DNA from: Demequina sp. NBRC 110051
GTDB lineage: Bacteria > Actinomycetota > Actinomycetes > Actinomycetales > Demequinaceae
DNA: 64,000 bases
Direction of reading: 5' to 3'
Assembly (NCBI RefSeq): GCF_002090055.1
Contig: NZ_BBRH01000006.1
Coordinates: 248,001 to 312,000, forward strand
The translations under genes were made by a program, and so were the position numbers. Below, in pieces: positions 32,472-40,136 of the stretch. The notes below the pieces were generated by a model. That model worked only from the letters and a program-made list of their open reading frames with translations, was not told the origin of the DNA and searched no databases. How positions within the stretch are numbered: position 1 is the stretch's first letter; every line of letters starts with the position of its first letter.

Positions 32472-33119
32472 CTAGGCGAGGGGGGTGGTGTCCGAGCCGG
32501 GCGCCATCGGGTCGCGCTCGAAGTTGCTCAGCCCATTCCAGGCGAGGTTCACGAGGTGGGCGGCAACCTCGTCCTTGCTGGGCTCGCGCACCTCCGCCCA
32601 GTGCTGTCCGGTCAGCGCCACCATGCCCACGAGCATCTGCGAGTAGATGGGCGCCGAGGCTGGGTCGAGCCCGCGCTTGACGAACTGATGCGCGAGCAGG
32701 TGCTCCACCTGGTTGGCGACGTCGCCGATGAGCGAGGAGAACGTCCCGGAGGCCTGCGCGACGGGCGAATCGCGCACCAGGATGCGGAAGCCGTCGGGGG
32801 AGGACTCGATGTAGTCCAGCAGGGCGCGGGCGGCACGCTCGACCAGTTGGCGGGGGTGGCCGCGCTCGGCGAGGGCTCCTGACAGGGCGCCGAGGAGCGC
32901 CTCGACCTCGCGGTCGACGATGACGGCGTACACGCCTTCCTTGCCGCCAAAGTGTTCGTACACCACGGGCTTCGACACGTCGGCACGCGCCGCGATCTCC
33001 TCGACGGACGTGCCCTCGAACCCGCGCTCGGCGAACAGGGAGCGCGATACGGTGAGCAGCTGCTCGCGCCGATCGCGCGCCGTCATGCGGGCGCGGGGAG
33101 CCTTGCGTTCGTCGGTCAC
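32472..33119 (-). CDS. TetR family transcriptional regulator
   Basis: This 215-residue protein has a typical N-terminal TetR HTH (about 12-60: LLTVSRSLFAERGFEGTS, then VEEIAARADVSKPVVYEHFGG) and an all-helical C-terminal effector domain. The GTG at 33119 is preferred; the longer open frame to 33311 crosses the divergent tRNA-Gln gene. The message may be leaderless, since no ribosome-binding site precedes the GTG. No obvious target is adjacent: the neighbours are mscL and a tRNA. The ligand and regulon are unknown. Confidence 0.9.
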   Translation of the reverse strand: MTDERKAPRARMTARDRREQLLTVSRSLFAERGFEGTSVEEIAARADVSKPVVYEHFGGKEGVYAVIVDREVEALLGALSGALAERGHPRQLVERAARALLDYIESSPDGFRILVRDSPVAQASGTFSSLIGDVANQVEHLLAHQFVKRGLDPASAPIYSQMLVGMVALTGQHWAEVREPSKDEVAAHLVNLAWNGLSNFERDPMAPGSDTTPLA

Positions 33120-33181
33120 GGTCCCTAGTGTGCCGCGAATCCTGGCAGACTGGGGCACCCGGGTGTTGCCCGGGCCGCCGA

Positions 33182-33256
33182 TCCGCCCTGGTGTAACGGC
33201 AGCACGCAGGCCTTTGGAGCCTCGCAGTACAGGTTCGAATCCTGTGGGCGGAGCCA
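33182..33256 (+). tRNA. tRNA-Gln (anticodon TTG)
   Basis: A 75-nt tRNA with encoded CCA. Acceptor TCCGCCC pairs with GGGCGGA. The anticodon stem (AGGC/GCCT core) closes the loop CTTTGGA with anticodon TTG. The T arm is ACAGG-TTCGAAT-CCTGT. It lies divergent to the TetR gene and upstream of glmU, as in many actinobacteria. Confidence 0.93.
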
Positions 33257-33306
33257 CGGCACCCCTCGAAATTCTGCGCTCGATCGCCCTCGCGCGTACC
33301 GCGCAA

Positions 33307-33386
33307 CACACGGCTGGTGCGCACGAGACCGGTGAGGCTCATGGGTATCCCCATGAGCCTCACCGGCACCATGCGTCACTGCCGTG
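33307..33386. repeat. long palindrome between tRNA-Gln and glmU
   Basis: The core is a perfect 17-bp inverted repeat (33329-33345 and 33350-33366) with a 4-nt loop. Outer pairs ACACGGC (33309-33315) and GCCGTGT (33380-33386) extend it with mismatches to about 80 nt. It may end tRNA transcription but has no T-tract, and it is far longer than the other tRNA terminator in this window. Confidence 0.6.
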
Positions 33387-33497
33387 TGGTGAGCGGCACA
33401 GGCCGGGGTGCGCCGGGTGGGGCGCCGGGTGGGGCGCGGATAGAGTGAGTCCACGAGTCCGATCGACGGCGCGACCCGCGCCAGACAAGGGGATCCG

Positions 33498-35042
33498 GTG
33501 AGTCATTCCCGTCCCGCAGCCGTGATGATCCTCGCGGCCGGCGCAGGTACCCGCATGAAGTCCGCGACACCCAAGGTGCTCCACCAGATCGCCGGGCGCT
33601 CGCTCGTGGGCCACGCCCTCCACGCCGCCGCGGCGCTCGAGCCCCAGCGCGTGGTCGTGGTGGTGCGCCACGAGCGCGACCGTGTCGCCGCGCACATTGA
33701 GGAGCTCGCGCCTCAGGCACTGCTGGCCGATCAGGACGACATCCCCGGCACGGGACGCGCCGTCTACTGCGGCCTGTCCGCCCTCGATGCGACAGCGATC
33801 GCCGCGCAGGTCGCGGCGGGCGCCGCGGGCGACAACTCCGTGATGGAGACCCAGGTCGAAGGCGCCATCGTCGTCACGAGCGGCGACGTGCCCCTCGTCG
33901 ACGGCGAGCTGCTGGGCCAGCTGGTCGACGCGCACGCCGAGCACGGCGCGGCCGTGACAGTGCTGACGGCCCAGGTGCCCGACCCCACCGGCTACGGCCG
34001 CATCGTGCGCGACGACGCGGGCGAGGTGCTCGCGATCGTCGAGCAGAAGGACGCCACGGAGGACCAGCGCGCGATCACCGAGATCAACGCCGGCATCTAC
34101 GTCTTCGACGCGGCCCACCTGCGCGACGCCCTGTCCCACCTGGGGCAGGACAACGCCCAGGGCGAGATGTACCTCACCGACGTCATCGCGATCGCGCGCG
34201 CCGCGGGCGGCCACACCCACGCCTTCGTCGCGCCCGACGCCCAATCCGTCGAGGGCGTCAACGACCGCGTCCAGCTCGCCGCGCTGGGCCGCGCCCTCAA
34301 CGACCGGATCGTCGAGCACTGGATGCGCGAGGGCGTCACCATCGTGGACCCCGCGACCACGTGGATCGATGCCGACGTCCAGCTCGCGCCCGACGCGACC
34401 ATCCTGCCCGGCACCCAGCTGCACGGCGCCACCGAGATCGCCACCAACGCCACCGTGGGCCCCGACACCACCCTCACCGACGTCCAGGTGGGCGCCGGCG
34501 CCACCGTGACCCGCACCCACGGCACGCGTGCGGTCATCGACGGCGGGGCAACCGTCGGGCCCTTCTCGTTCCTGCGTCCAGGCACGCACCTGGGAGCCGA
34601 CGGCAAGATCGGCGCCTTCGTCGAGACCAAGAACGCCGCCATCGGCGCCCACTCGAAGGTCCCGCACCTGTCGTATGTGGGTGACGCGACCATCGGCGAG
34701 CACAGCAACATCGGCGCCGCGACGATCTTCGTCAACTACGACGGCGTCCATAAGCACCACACCACGGTGGGAAGCCACGTGCGCATCGGCTCCGACAACC
34801 AGCTGATCGCGCCGGTCACGATCGGCGACGGTGCGTACACGGGCGCCGGTGCGACCGTCCGTCGCGACGTCCCCGCGGGATCGCTCGCGCGCAACCACGT
34901 GCCCCAGCAGGTCGTGGACGGGTGGGTCGTGTCGCGCAGGCCAGGCACGGCATCGGCCAAGGCGGCGAAGGCCGCGACCGAGGAGCCGCAGTCGGCGACG
35001 AGCCCCGAGGCGGAGCCGCCCACGCACCCCGACGAGCGCTGA
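33498..35042 (+). CDS. glmU: bifunctional UDP-N-acetylglucosamine pyrophosphorylase / glucosamine-1-phosphate N-acetyltransferase
   Basis: This 514-residue protein has an N-terminal pyrophosphorylase domain (LAAGAGTRMKSATPKVLH near residue 12, GDVPLV near 130). Its C-terminal left-handed beta-helix acetyltransferase domain (about 260-480) has hexapeptide repeats and NYDGVHKHHT. It makes UDP-GlcNAc for peptidoglycan in the cytoplasm. The GTG at 33498 follows AAGGGG. Beyond residue 480 is a non-conserved Ala/Glu/Pro-rich tail that carries a motif copy (34950-34958, Thr-Ala-Ser-Ala). prs follows, as in most actinobacteria. Confidence 0.97.
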   Translation: MSHSRPAAVMILAAGAGTRMKSATPKVLHQIAGRSLVGHALHAAAALEPQRVVVVVRHERDRVAAHIEELAPQALLADQDDIPGTGRAVYCGLSALDATAIAAQVAAGAAGDNSVMETQVEGAIVVTSGDVPLVDGELLGQLVDAHAEHGAAVTVLTAQVPDPTGYGRIVRDDAGEVLAIVEQKDATEDQRAITEINAGIYVFDAAHLRDALSHLGQDNAQGEMYLTDVIAIARAAGGHTHAFVAPDAQSVEGVNDRVQLAALGRALNDRIVEHWMREGVTIVDPATTWIDADVQLAPDATILPGTQLHGATEIATNATVGPDTTLTDVQVGAGATVTRTHGTRAVIDGGATVGPFSFLRPGTHLGADGKIGAFVETKNAAIGAHSKVPHLSYVGDATIGEHSNIGAATIFVNYDGVHKHHTTVGSHVRIGSDNQLIAPVTIGDGAYTGAGATVRRDVPAGSLARNHVPQQVVDGWVVSRRPGTASAKAAKAATEEPQSATSPEAEPPTHPDER

Positions 35043-35126
35043 TCAGGACCGTCGCCACACCACGCACCCCCGCGCGGCCATTAGAGTAGAGCCTGCGCCT
35101 GCCCAGAACTCGACATGAGGAGTGTC

Positions 35127-36107
35127 ATGAGCTCAGACATCTCGCACGCTAGCGAGAAGCGGATGGTCCTAGCGAGTGGTCGGGCACACCCCGAGCTCGC
35201 CGATGCGGTGGCCTCCGAGCTGGGCATCGAACTCCTCCCGACCACCGCGTACACCTTCGCCAACGGCGAGCTGTATGTGCGCTTCGGTGAGTCGGTGCGT
35301 GGCGCGGACGCGTTCGTCCTGCAGTCGCACGCGGCGCCCATCAACGAGGCGATCATGGAGCAGTTGATCATGGTCGACGCGCTCAAGCGTGCCTCGGCCA
35401 AGCGCATCACCGTGATCATGCCCTGCTACGGCTACGCCCGTCAGGACAAGAAGCACAAGGGCCGCGAGCCGATCTCCGCCCGCCTGATGGCCGACCTGTT
35501 CAAGACCGCAGGCGCCGACCGCATCATGTCGGTGGACCTGCACACGTCGCAGATCCAGGGCTTCTTCGACGGCCCCGTCGACCACCTGTGGGCCATGCCG
35601 CTGCTCGCGCAGTACGTGCGCTCGCGCGTCGCCCCCGACAACCTGACGATCGTCTCGCCCGACGCGGGCCGCGTGCGCCTGGCCGACCAGTGGTCCGACC
35701 ACATGGGTGCCCCGCTCGCGATCATCCACAAGCGTCGCGACCCGTCCGTGCCCAACCAGGTCAAGGTGCACGAGCTGGTCGGTGAGGTCGAGGGCCGCAC
35801 CTGTGTGCTGGTCGACGACATGATCGACACCGGCGGCACCATCGTGCAGGCCGCCGAGGCCCTGTTCGAGAACGGCGCCAAGGACGTCATCGTCGCCTCG
35901 ACGCACGGACTGCTGTCGGGCCCCGCGGTCCAGCGCCTGCGCGATTCCGGCGTGAGCGAGGTCGTCATCACCGACACCCTGCCGGTGCCCGAGGAGTCCC
36001 GCTTCGACAAGCTCACCATCCTGTCGATCGCGCCTCTGCTCGCTCGCGCCGTGCGGGAGATCTTCGACGACGGTTCCGTCACCAGCCTGTTCAACGGCAA
36101 CGTCTGA
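35127..36107 (+). CDS. prs: ribose-phosphate pyrophosphokinase
   Basis: This 326-residue PRPP synthetase has the ATP-binding FANGELYVRFGESVRG, the flexible loop around YARQDKKHKGREPISARL, and the PRPP-binding motif CVLVDDMIDTGGTI (about 227-240). It makes PRPP for nucleotide, His and Trp synthesis. GAGGAG 6 nt upstream fixes the ATG at 35127. It lies 84 nt after glmU, with a probable promoter of its own (TAGAGT at about 35085). A motif copy and a strong terminator follow. Confidence 0.97.
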   Translation: MSSDISHASEKRMVLASGRAHPELADAVASELGIELLPTTAYTFANGELYVRFGESVRGADAFVLQSHAAPINEAIMEQLIMVDALKRASAKRITVIMPCYGYARQDKKHKGREPISARLMADLFKTAGADRIMSVDLHTSQIQGFFDGPVDHLWAMPLLAQYVRSRVAPDNLTIVSPDAGRVRLADQWSDHMGAPLAIIHKRRDPSVPNQVKVHELVGEVEGRTCVLVDDMIDTGGTIVQAAEALFENGAKDVIVASTHGLLSGPAVQRLRDSGVSEVVITDTLPVPEESRFDKLTILSIAPLLARAVREIFDDGSVTSLFNGNV

Positions 36108-36115
36108 TGTCAGGC

Positions 36116-36124
36116 GGCCGATGC
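36116..36124 (+). repeat. single GGCCGATGC copy after prs
   Basis: An exact copy 9 nt past the prs stop and just ahead of the terminator hairpin at 36141-36167, with extension GGTCG. Confidence 0.7.
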
Positions 36125-36134
36125 GGTCGCCGGC

Positions 36135-36863
36135 TTAGGGGCGCCCCTCACCTGCGGTGAGGGGCGCTTCTGCCCGTGCGGCCAGTGCGGCCGCGTCGCG
36201 CAGCGGCAGCCAACTCCACGCGATGAGCGCGCACGTGGTGCCCACGGCCCAGCCGGCGATGACGTCGGTGGGGTGGTGCATGCCGCGGTAGACGCGCGAG
36301 AGTCCCACACCCACGGGCACCACGACGCAGATGACCTGCACGGACACGCGCAGGCCGGCGTTCTGGATGCGCGTCGCGCACAGCGCGAAGGCGAGGTACA
36401 CGGCGGTCGAGGCCCCCGTGTGGCCGCTGGGAAAGCTCGAGGTGGGCGGCGCGTGATCGAGCTGCTCGACCTCGGGGCGCTCGCGGCCCACGACGATGGA
36501 GGCGGTCAGGAACACGAGGGCCTCGACGCCGAGCGCGAGCGCCGGCACCATCGCGAACCACCATTGTTTGGTCTGCCACCACACGATGACGACCACAAGG
36601 AGGCATGTGGCCATCAGGACCTGGGTGTTGCCCATCTCGGAGACCACCGCCGTGACGGTGTTCATGGCAGGGGTGCGCACGTCGACGAAGGCCTCGCTGA
36701 TGGCGCGCTCGTCGAGCGCGACGACGTCGACGACGAGGAATCCCACTCCCACGACGGCGACCCACAGGACGGCGGCGGGAAAGAGGACGCGGCGCAGCAT
36801 CGCCCGTCCGGTTTCGCGTCCGGTGGGCGCGACGGGCCAAGGTCCGGGGGAGATCACTCTCAT
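36135..36863 (-). CDS. PAP2-type membrane phosphatase
   Basis: This 242-residue protein has six TM helices and the three phosphatase motifs: VGRERPE (motif 1), PSGH (motif 2) and SRVYRGMHHPTD (motif 3). It is a lipid phosphatase of the PAP2 superfamily with the active site facing outward. Its substrate may be undecaprenyl pyrophosphate or phosphatidic acid. ATG 36863 is preferred on ribosome-binding-site spacing (GAGGAT upstream); a GTG one codon earlier is possible. It overlaps the stop of the upstream DUF1206 gene, so the two form an operon. Confidence 0.88.
   Translation of the reverse strand: MRVISPGPWPVAPTGRETGRAMLRRVLFPAAVLWVAVVGVGFLVVDVVALDERAISEAFVDVRTPAMNTVTAVVSEMGNTQVLMATCLLVVVIVWWQTKQWWFAMVPALALGVEALVFLTASIVVGRERPEVEQLDHAPPTSSFPSGHTGASTAVYLAFALCATRIQNAGLRVSVQVICVVVPVGVGLSRVYRGMHHPTDVIAGWAVGTTCALIAWSWLPLRDAAALAARAEAPLTAGEGRP
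36141..36170. terminator. terminator of prs
   Basis: GCGCCCCTCACC (36141-36152) and GGTGAGGGGCGC (36156-36167) form a perfect 12-bp stem with a 3-nt loop and a TTCT tail. The stem overlaps the last codons of the convergent PAP2 gene, so it may also end that transcript. Confidence 0.82.
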
Positions 36864-37654
36864 CACATCCTCGCGTAGCGGGCGCGGACAAACGAGTACA
36901 GGCCGTAGGCGGCAAAGCCGACGCCGACGAGCACCACGATGATCTGCCCACCGGGCAGGTCGAGCAGGCTCTGGACCGCGCCGTCGAGGCCCTCGGCCTT
37001 GTCGGGATCGGCGGTGACGGCCGCGTAGGTGATCAGGGCGCCCACGGCGCCGAGTGCGATGCCCTTCGCGATGTACCCGACCATGCCGAGCCCGCGCACG
37101 GCCTTACCCGATCCGCGCGGGACGCCCGTGAGGTCCTCCAGGAACTTCTTCTTGGCGCCCTTCACGATGTGGAAGAGGCCCGCCGCGATGATGCCGAGGC
37201 CCACCGCGCCGACGATGAACTGGCCGCCGGGCCACCCCAGCGCCGTCGACACCAGGCCCTCGGCCTGCTGGTCGTCGCTGCCGCCAGACGAGCCCATCGC
37301 GACCGACGCGGCGGTGACCGCGAGAACCAGGTACACACCTGCCTTGGCGAGCGCCTTGAAACGGTCGCTCGCCTTGCGGTGGGAGAGTGTGGCATCGGCC
37401 AACTGCCATAGGCCCAGCGCCGCGAAGGCGACCACAGCGATCCAGAGCAGGACCGCGCCAAGGGTGGATTCGCCCACCTGAGACAGCGCGTTGCTGGAGC
37501 TCGCCTCCTCGCCGCCGCCTCCGAAGGCGACTTGTGCGATGAGGTAGCCGAGCATGAGGTGGAGACCGCCGGAGACGGCGTACCCTGCGCGGGCGCCCTT
37601 CTCCCAGGCGTCTCCGCTGGAGCCCTGCCTGATGGACGTCGGTGTCGTAGCCAT
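36863..37654 (-). CDS. DUF1206 family membrane protein
   Basis: This 263-residue protein has three similar two-helix TM repeats, each with a short Gly-rich turn (ARAGYAVSGGLHLMLGYL, LAKAGVYLVLAV, GMVGYIAKGIALGAVG). This is the defining pattern of DUF1206. Function is unknown. It is the first gene of an operon with the PAP2 phosphatase. The ATG at 37654 (MATTPTS) gives the normal hydrophilic lead before the first repeat. A motif copy lies at 37392-37400 (QLADATLS) in the loop after the first repeat. Confidence 0.85.
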   Translation of the reverse strand: MATTPTSIRQGSSGDAWEKGARAGYAVSGGLHLMLGYLIAQVAFGGGGEEASSSNALSQVGESTLGAVLLWIAVVAFAALGLWQLADATLSHRKASDRFKALAKAGVYLVLAVTAASVAMGSSGGSDDQQAEGLVSTALGWPGGQFIVGAVGLGIIAAGLFHIVKGAKKKFLEDLTGVPRGSGKAVRGLGMVGYIAKGIALGAVGALITYAAVTADPDKAEGLDGAVQSLLDLPGGQIIVVLVGVGFAAYGLYSFVRARYARM

Positions 37655-37730
37655 GCGCCTAACAACATTCGGCGAGGCCGGTCGTATTCCGCGTGCCGCC
37701 GTCGACGTGCCCGAGCGGGGCGGCGTCGGG

Positions 37731-37736
37731 TACACT
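37731..37736 (+). promoter_or_regulatory. probable -10 box of rplY
   Basis: TACACT at 37731-37736, in the context GGGTACACTATTCG, fits the actinobacterial housekeeping -10 consensus. It lies 116 nt upstream of the rplY start, leaving a leader of about 105 nt with no recognised regulatory structure. Confidence 0.5.
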
Positions 37737-37851
37737 ATTCGAGTTCCACGGCGAGGTTGGGCCCCTCTGGGCGCCGACGTGATCGACGCGGCGGTGTGAT
37801 GTTTGACGCCTGCCTTGCCTGGCTCCACCACCGACTCCCAAGGAGAACCCC

Positions 37852-38454
37852 ATGTCTGACAAGCTTGTGCTCGCGGCAGAGATCCGCAGCGACTTCGGTA
37901 AGGGCTTCGCCCGCCGCATCCGCGCCAATGACAAGATCCCCGCGGTCCTGTACGGCCACGGCGCCGCCCCCGTGCACCTGACCCTGCCCGGCCACGACAC
38001 GATGATGGCGCTGAAGAACTCGAACGCGCTCCTCACGGTGCAGTTCGACGGCAAGGAAGAGCTCGCCGTCCCGAAGGACGTGCAGCGTCACCCCATCAAG
38101 CCGTGGATCGTCCACGTCGACCTGCTCATCGTGAAGAAGGGCGAGAAGATCGTCGTCGACATCCCGCTGCACCTCGAGGGCGAGTCGGCTCCTGGCACCA
38201 TCCACTTCCAGGAGGCCTCGACCCTCCAGGTGCTCGCCGAGGCGACCCACCTGCCCGAGTCCTTCACGGTCTCGATCGAGGGACTCGAGGAGGGCGCGAA
38301 GATCCTCGCCTCCGACGTGAACCTCCCCAAGGGCATCGAGCTCGCCGGTGACGTCGACCAGCAGATCGCCTCCATCGCCGCGCCGCAGGCGCAGGAGGAG
38401 GACGACGCGGCTGCCGAGGAGGCCCCCGCGGCCGCCGAGGGCGACGAGGCCTAA
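37852..38454 (+). CDS. rplY: 50S ribosomal protein L25/general stress protein Ctc
   Basis: This 200-residue protein is the long TL5/Ctc form of L25. The N-terminal 5S rRNA-binding domain (about 1-92) has RSDFGKGFARRIR and IPAVLYGHG. The C-terminal beta domain (about 95-185) has GESAPGTIHFQEASTLQV. It ends in an acidic Ala/Glu/Asp tail. AAGGAG precedes the ATG at 37852. Genes of this type lie between prs and pth in actinobacteria, as here. Confidence 0.96.
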   Translation: MSDKLVLAAEIRSDFGKGFARRIRANDKIPAVLYGHGAAPVHLTLPGHDTMMALKNSNALLTVQFDGKEELAVPKDVQRHPIKPWIVHVDLLIVKKGEKIVVDIPLHLEGESAPGTIHFQEASTLQVLAEATHLPESFTVSIEGLEEGAKILASDVNLPKGIELAGDVDQQIASIAAPQAQEEDDAAAEEAPAAAEGDEA

Positions 38455-38473
38455 GCCTTTCGCGTATTCGTGA

Positions 38474-38512
38474 CACGAGGCGCCCGTCACCGCTGGTGGC
38501 GGGCGCCTCGTG
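38474..38512 (+). terminator. hairpin between rplY and pth
   Basis: CACGAGGCGCCCG (38474-38486) pairs perfectly with 38500-38512, and the stem continues inward with CACC/GGTG. It lies 20 nt after the rplY stop. There is no T-tract, so it may act as an attenuator or mRNA-end stabiliser ahead of pth rather than a full stop. Confidence 0.65.
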
Positions 38513-38547
38513 CGTCACGGCAGACTTCCACCCATGAGGAGACACCG

Positions 38548-39120
38548 TTGAGCGCGCTCGTGATCGGCCTGGGCAACCCGGGCGAGGAGTATGCGGGGAC
38601 CCGCCACAACATCGGCCAGATGGTGGTCGATGAACTCGCAGCGCGCGGCGGTGGGGCGCTGTCGGTGCACAAGAAGACCCGCACCAGGGCCGCGACGGTG
38701 CGCCTCGCGGGCCAGGCCGTCGTGGTCGCGGTGCCGATGTCCTACATGAACGTCTCCGGCGGCCCCGTGTCCTCGCTCGCCAAGTACCAGTCGGTCGAGC
38801 CGACCGCCGTGATCGTGGTCCACGACGAGCTCGATATCCCGTTTGGCGAGGTGCGGCTCAAGCGCGGCGGCGGCTCGGGCGGCCACAACGGGCTGAAGGA
38901 CATCACCAAGGCGCTCGGCACGCCCGACTACATCCGCGTGCGCGTCGGCATTGGCCGCCCGCCAGGCCGCATGGATGCCGCGACCTTCGTGCTCAAGCCC
39001 TTCTCTGCCGCAGAGCGCAAGGAACTCGACCTGCTGATCTCCGACGGCGCCGACGCCGTCGAGTCCGTGATCGAGCACGGACTTGAGGCCACGCAACAGC
39101 GCTTCCACTCGCCTCGCTAG
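38548..39120 (+). CDS. pth: peptidyl-tRNA hydrolase
   Basis: This 190-residue Pth has [20 protein letters not shown] with the catalytic His, [22 protein letters not shown] with the catalytic Asp, and [17 protein letters not shown]. It frees tRNA from peptidyl-tRNA that drops off ribosomes. The TTG at 38548 follows GAGGAGA. It gives the normal family N-terminus ([12 protein letters not shown]), whereas the longer open frame adds unrelated residues through the hairpin. Confidence 0.96.
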   Translation: MSALVIGLGNPGEEYAGTRHNIGQMVVDELAARGGGALSVHKKTRTRAATVRLAGQAVVVAVPMSYMNVSGGPVSSLAKYQSVEPTAVIVVHDELDIPFGEVRLKRGGGSGGHNGLKDITKALGTPDYIRVRVGIGRPPGRMDAATFVLKPFSAAERKELDLLISDGADAVESVIEHGLEATQQRFHSPR

Positions 39121-39155
39121 GCCCGCCTGACGTCGGCTTGGCTCGGCCTGTGGGT

Positions 39156-39255
39156 CGGTTTGGCCCACACCTGTGACGCATGTGTGCCGGTGGTGCTCCG
39201 GTGCGCGTCACACCAGCCGCTCGCGCCACTCGCGCCCCAACTGTGGGCCAAACCG
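39156..39255. repeat. 100-nt palindromic element, copy 1
   Basis: Terminal inverted repeats of 17 bp (39153-39169 and 39242-39258, GGTCGGTTTGGCCCACA and its complement) bound a 100-nt core with nested pairing (TGTGACGC ... GCGTCACA). The second copy at 59503-59602 has exactly the same length, 21 of 22 identical bases at the left end and the same 12 at the right end, with a diverged middle. This copy lies 35 nt after pth. Confidence 0.7.
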
Positions 39256-39305
39256 ACCAGAGGTCTGGTTCACCAGGGAATGGACAGCCCCCCCATCCGC
39301 GTCAC

Positions 39306-39358
39306 TACTATCGGAAGTGCCGTGGTGGCGGACAGTCGCATTGTTCGCATGTCCGGCA
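39306..39358 (+). promoter_or_regulatory. promoter and leader dyad of the pgmB-GH65 operon
   Basis: TACTAT (39306-39311) is a good -10 box. Downstream, GGACA (39330-39334) pairs with TGTCC (39350-39354) and GTGCCG (39317-39322) with CGGCAC (39354-39359). Together they form a nested dyad in the leader that could be an operator or an RNA hairpin. The start codon follows 28 nt later. Confidence 0.45.
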
Positions 39359-39386
39359 CGCTGACCGCGAATACGAGGGAGGAAGC

Positions 39387-40136
39387 GTGACCACGACCGA
39401 GACTGCCTGGGCCATCCCCCAGGTGAGCGACCGTCGCTTTGGCGCCGCACTGTTCGACCTGGACGGGGTGCTTACCCCGACCGCCGAGGTCCACATGAAC
39501 GCGTGGAAGCGCATGTTCACCGATTACTTCACGGCCCACGGCGTCACGCCGGCGTATACGGACGAGGACTACTTCGCGTTCGTTGACGGCAAGCCCCGCT
39601 ACGACGGCGTGCGGGCGTGCCTCGCGAGCCGCGGCATCACTCTTCCCGAGGGCGACCCCAGCGACGCCGCCGGCACCGAGACGGTGTGCGGCCTGGGCAA
39701 CGCCAAGAACGACATGTTTGCCGCGGTGCTGCGCGACGAGGGCATCGCGCCCTATCCGGGCTCGGTCGCGCTGATCGATCACCTGAACGCGCTCGGCGTC
39801 CCGATGGCCGTGGTGTCGAGCTCGCGCAACGCCCCCGAGGTGCTCGCGGCAGCGGGACTCGACCACCACTTCGAGATCGTCGTGGACGGCGCCGTCGCCG
39901 CGCGCGACAAGATCCCTGGCAAGCCCGCGCCGGACACCTACCAGCGCGCCGCGGCCCTGCTCGGGGTACCCCAGGAGGTCGCCGTGGTCGTCGAGGATGC
40001 CTTCTCGGGCGTCCAAGCCGGCGCGGCGGGCGACTTTGGCCTGGTGATCGGCGTGGACCGTGGCGCGGGTGCCGACGAACTGCTGACGCACGGCGCCGAC
40101 CTTGTGGTGGACGACCTCCAGGAGCTCGTCGGATGA
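39387..40136 (+). CDS. pgmB: HAD-family beta-phosphoglucomutase
   Basis: This 249-residue HAD-superfamily protein has the nucleophile motif FDLDGVLTPTAEVH, a cap domain (about 30-110), motif II VVSSSRN, motif III Lys in KPAPDTY, and motif IV VVEDAFSGVQAGAAG. The Asp-x-Asp pair and adjacency to GH65 point to beta-phosphoglucomutase. It would convert the beta-glucose 1-phosphate made by the phosphorylase to glucose 6-phosphate. The GTG at 39387 follows GGAGG. It overlaps the GH65 gene by ATGA. Confidence 0.9.
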   Translation: MTTTETAWAIPQVSDRRFGAALFDLDGVLTPTAEVHMNAWKRMFTDYFTAHGVTPAYTDEDYFAFVDGKPRYDGVRACLASRGITLPEGDPSDAAGTETVCGLGNAKNDMFAAVLRDEGIAPYPGSVALIDHLNALGVPMAVVSSSRNAPEVLAAAGLDHHFEIVVDGAVAARDKIPGKPAPDTYQRAAALLGVPQEVAVVVEDAFSGVQAGAAGDFGLVIGVDRGAGADELLTHGADLVVDDLQELVG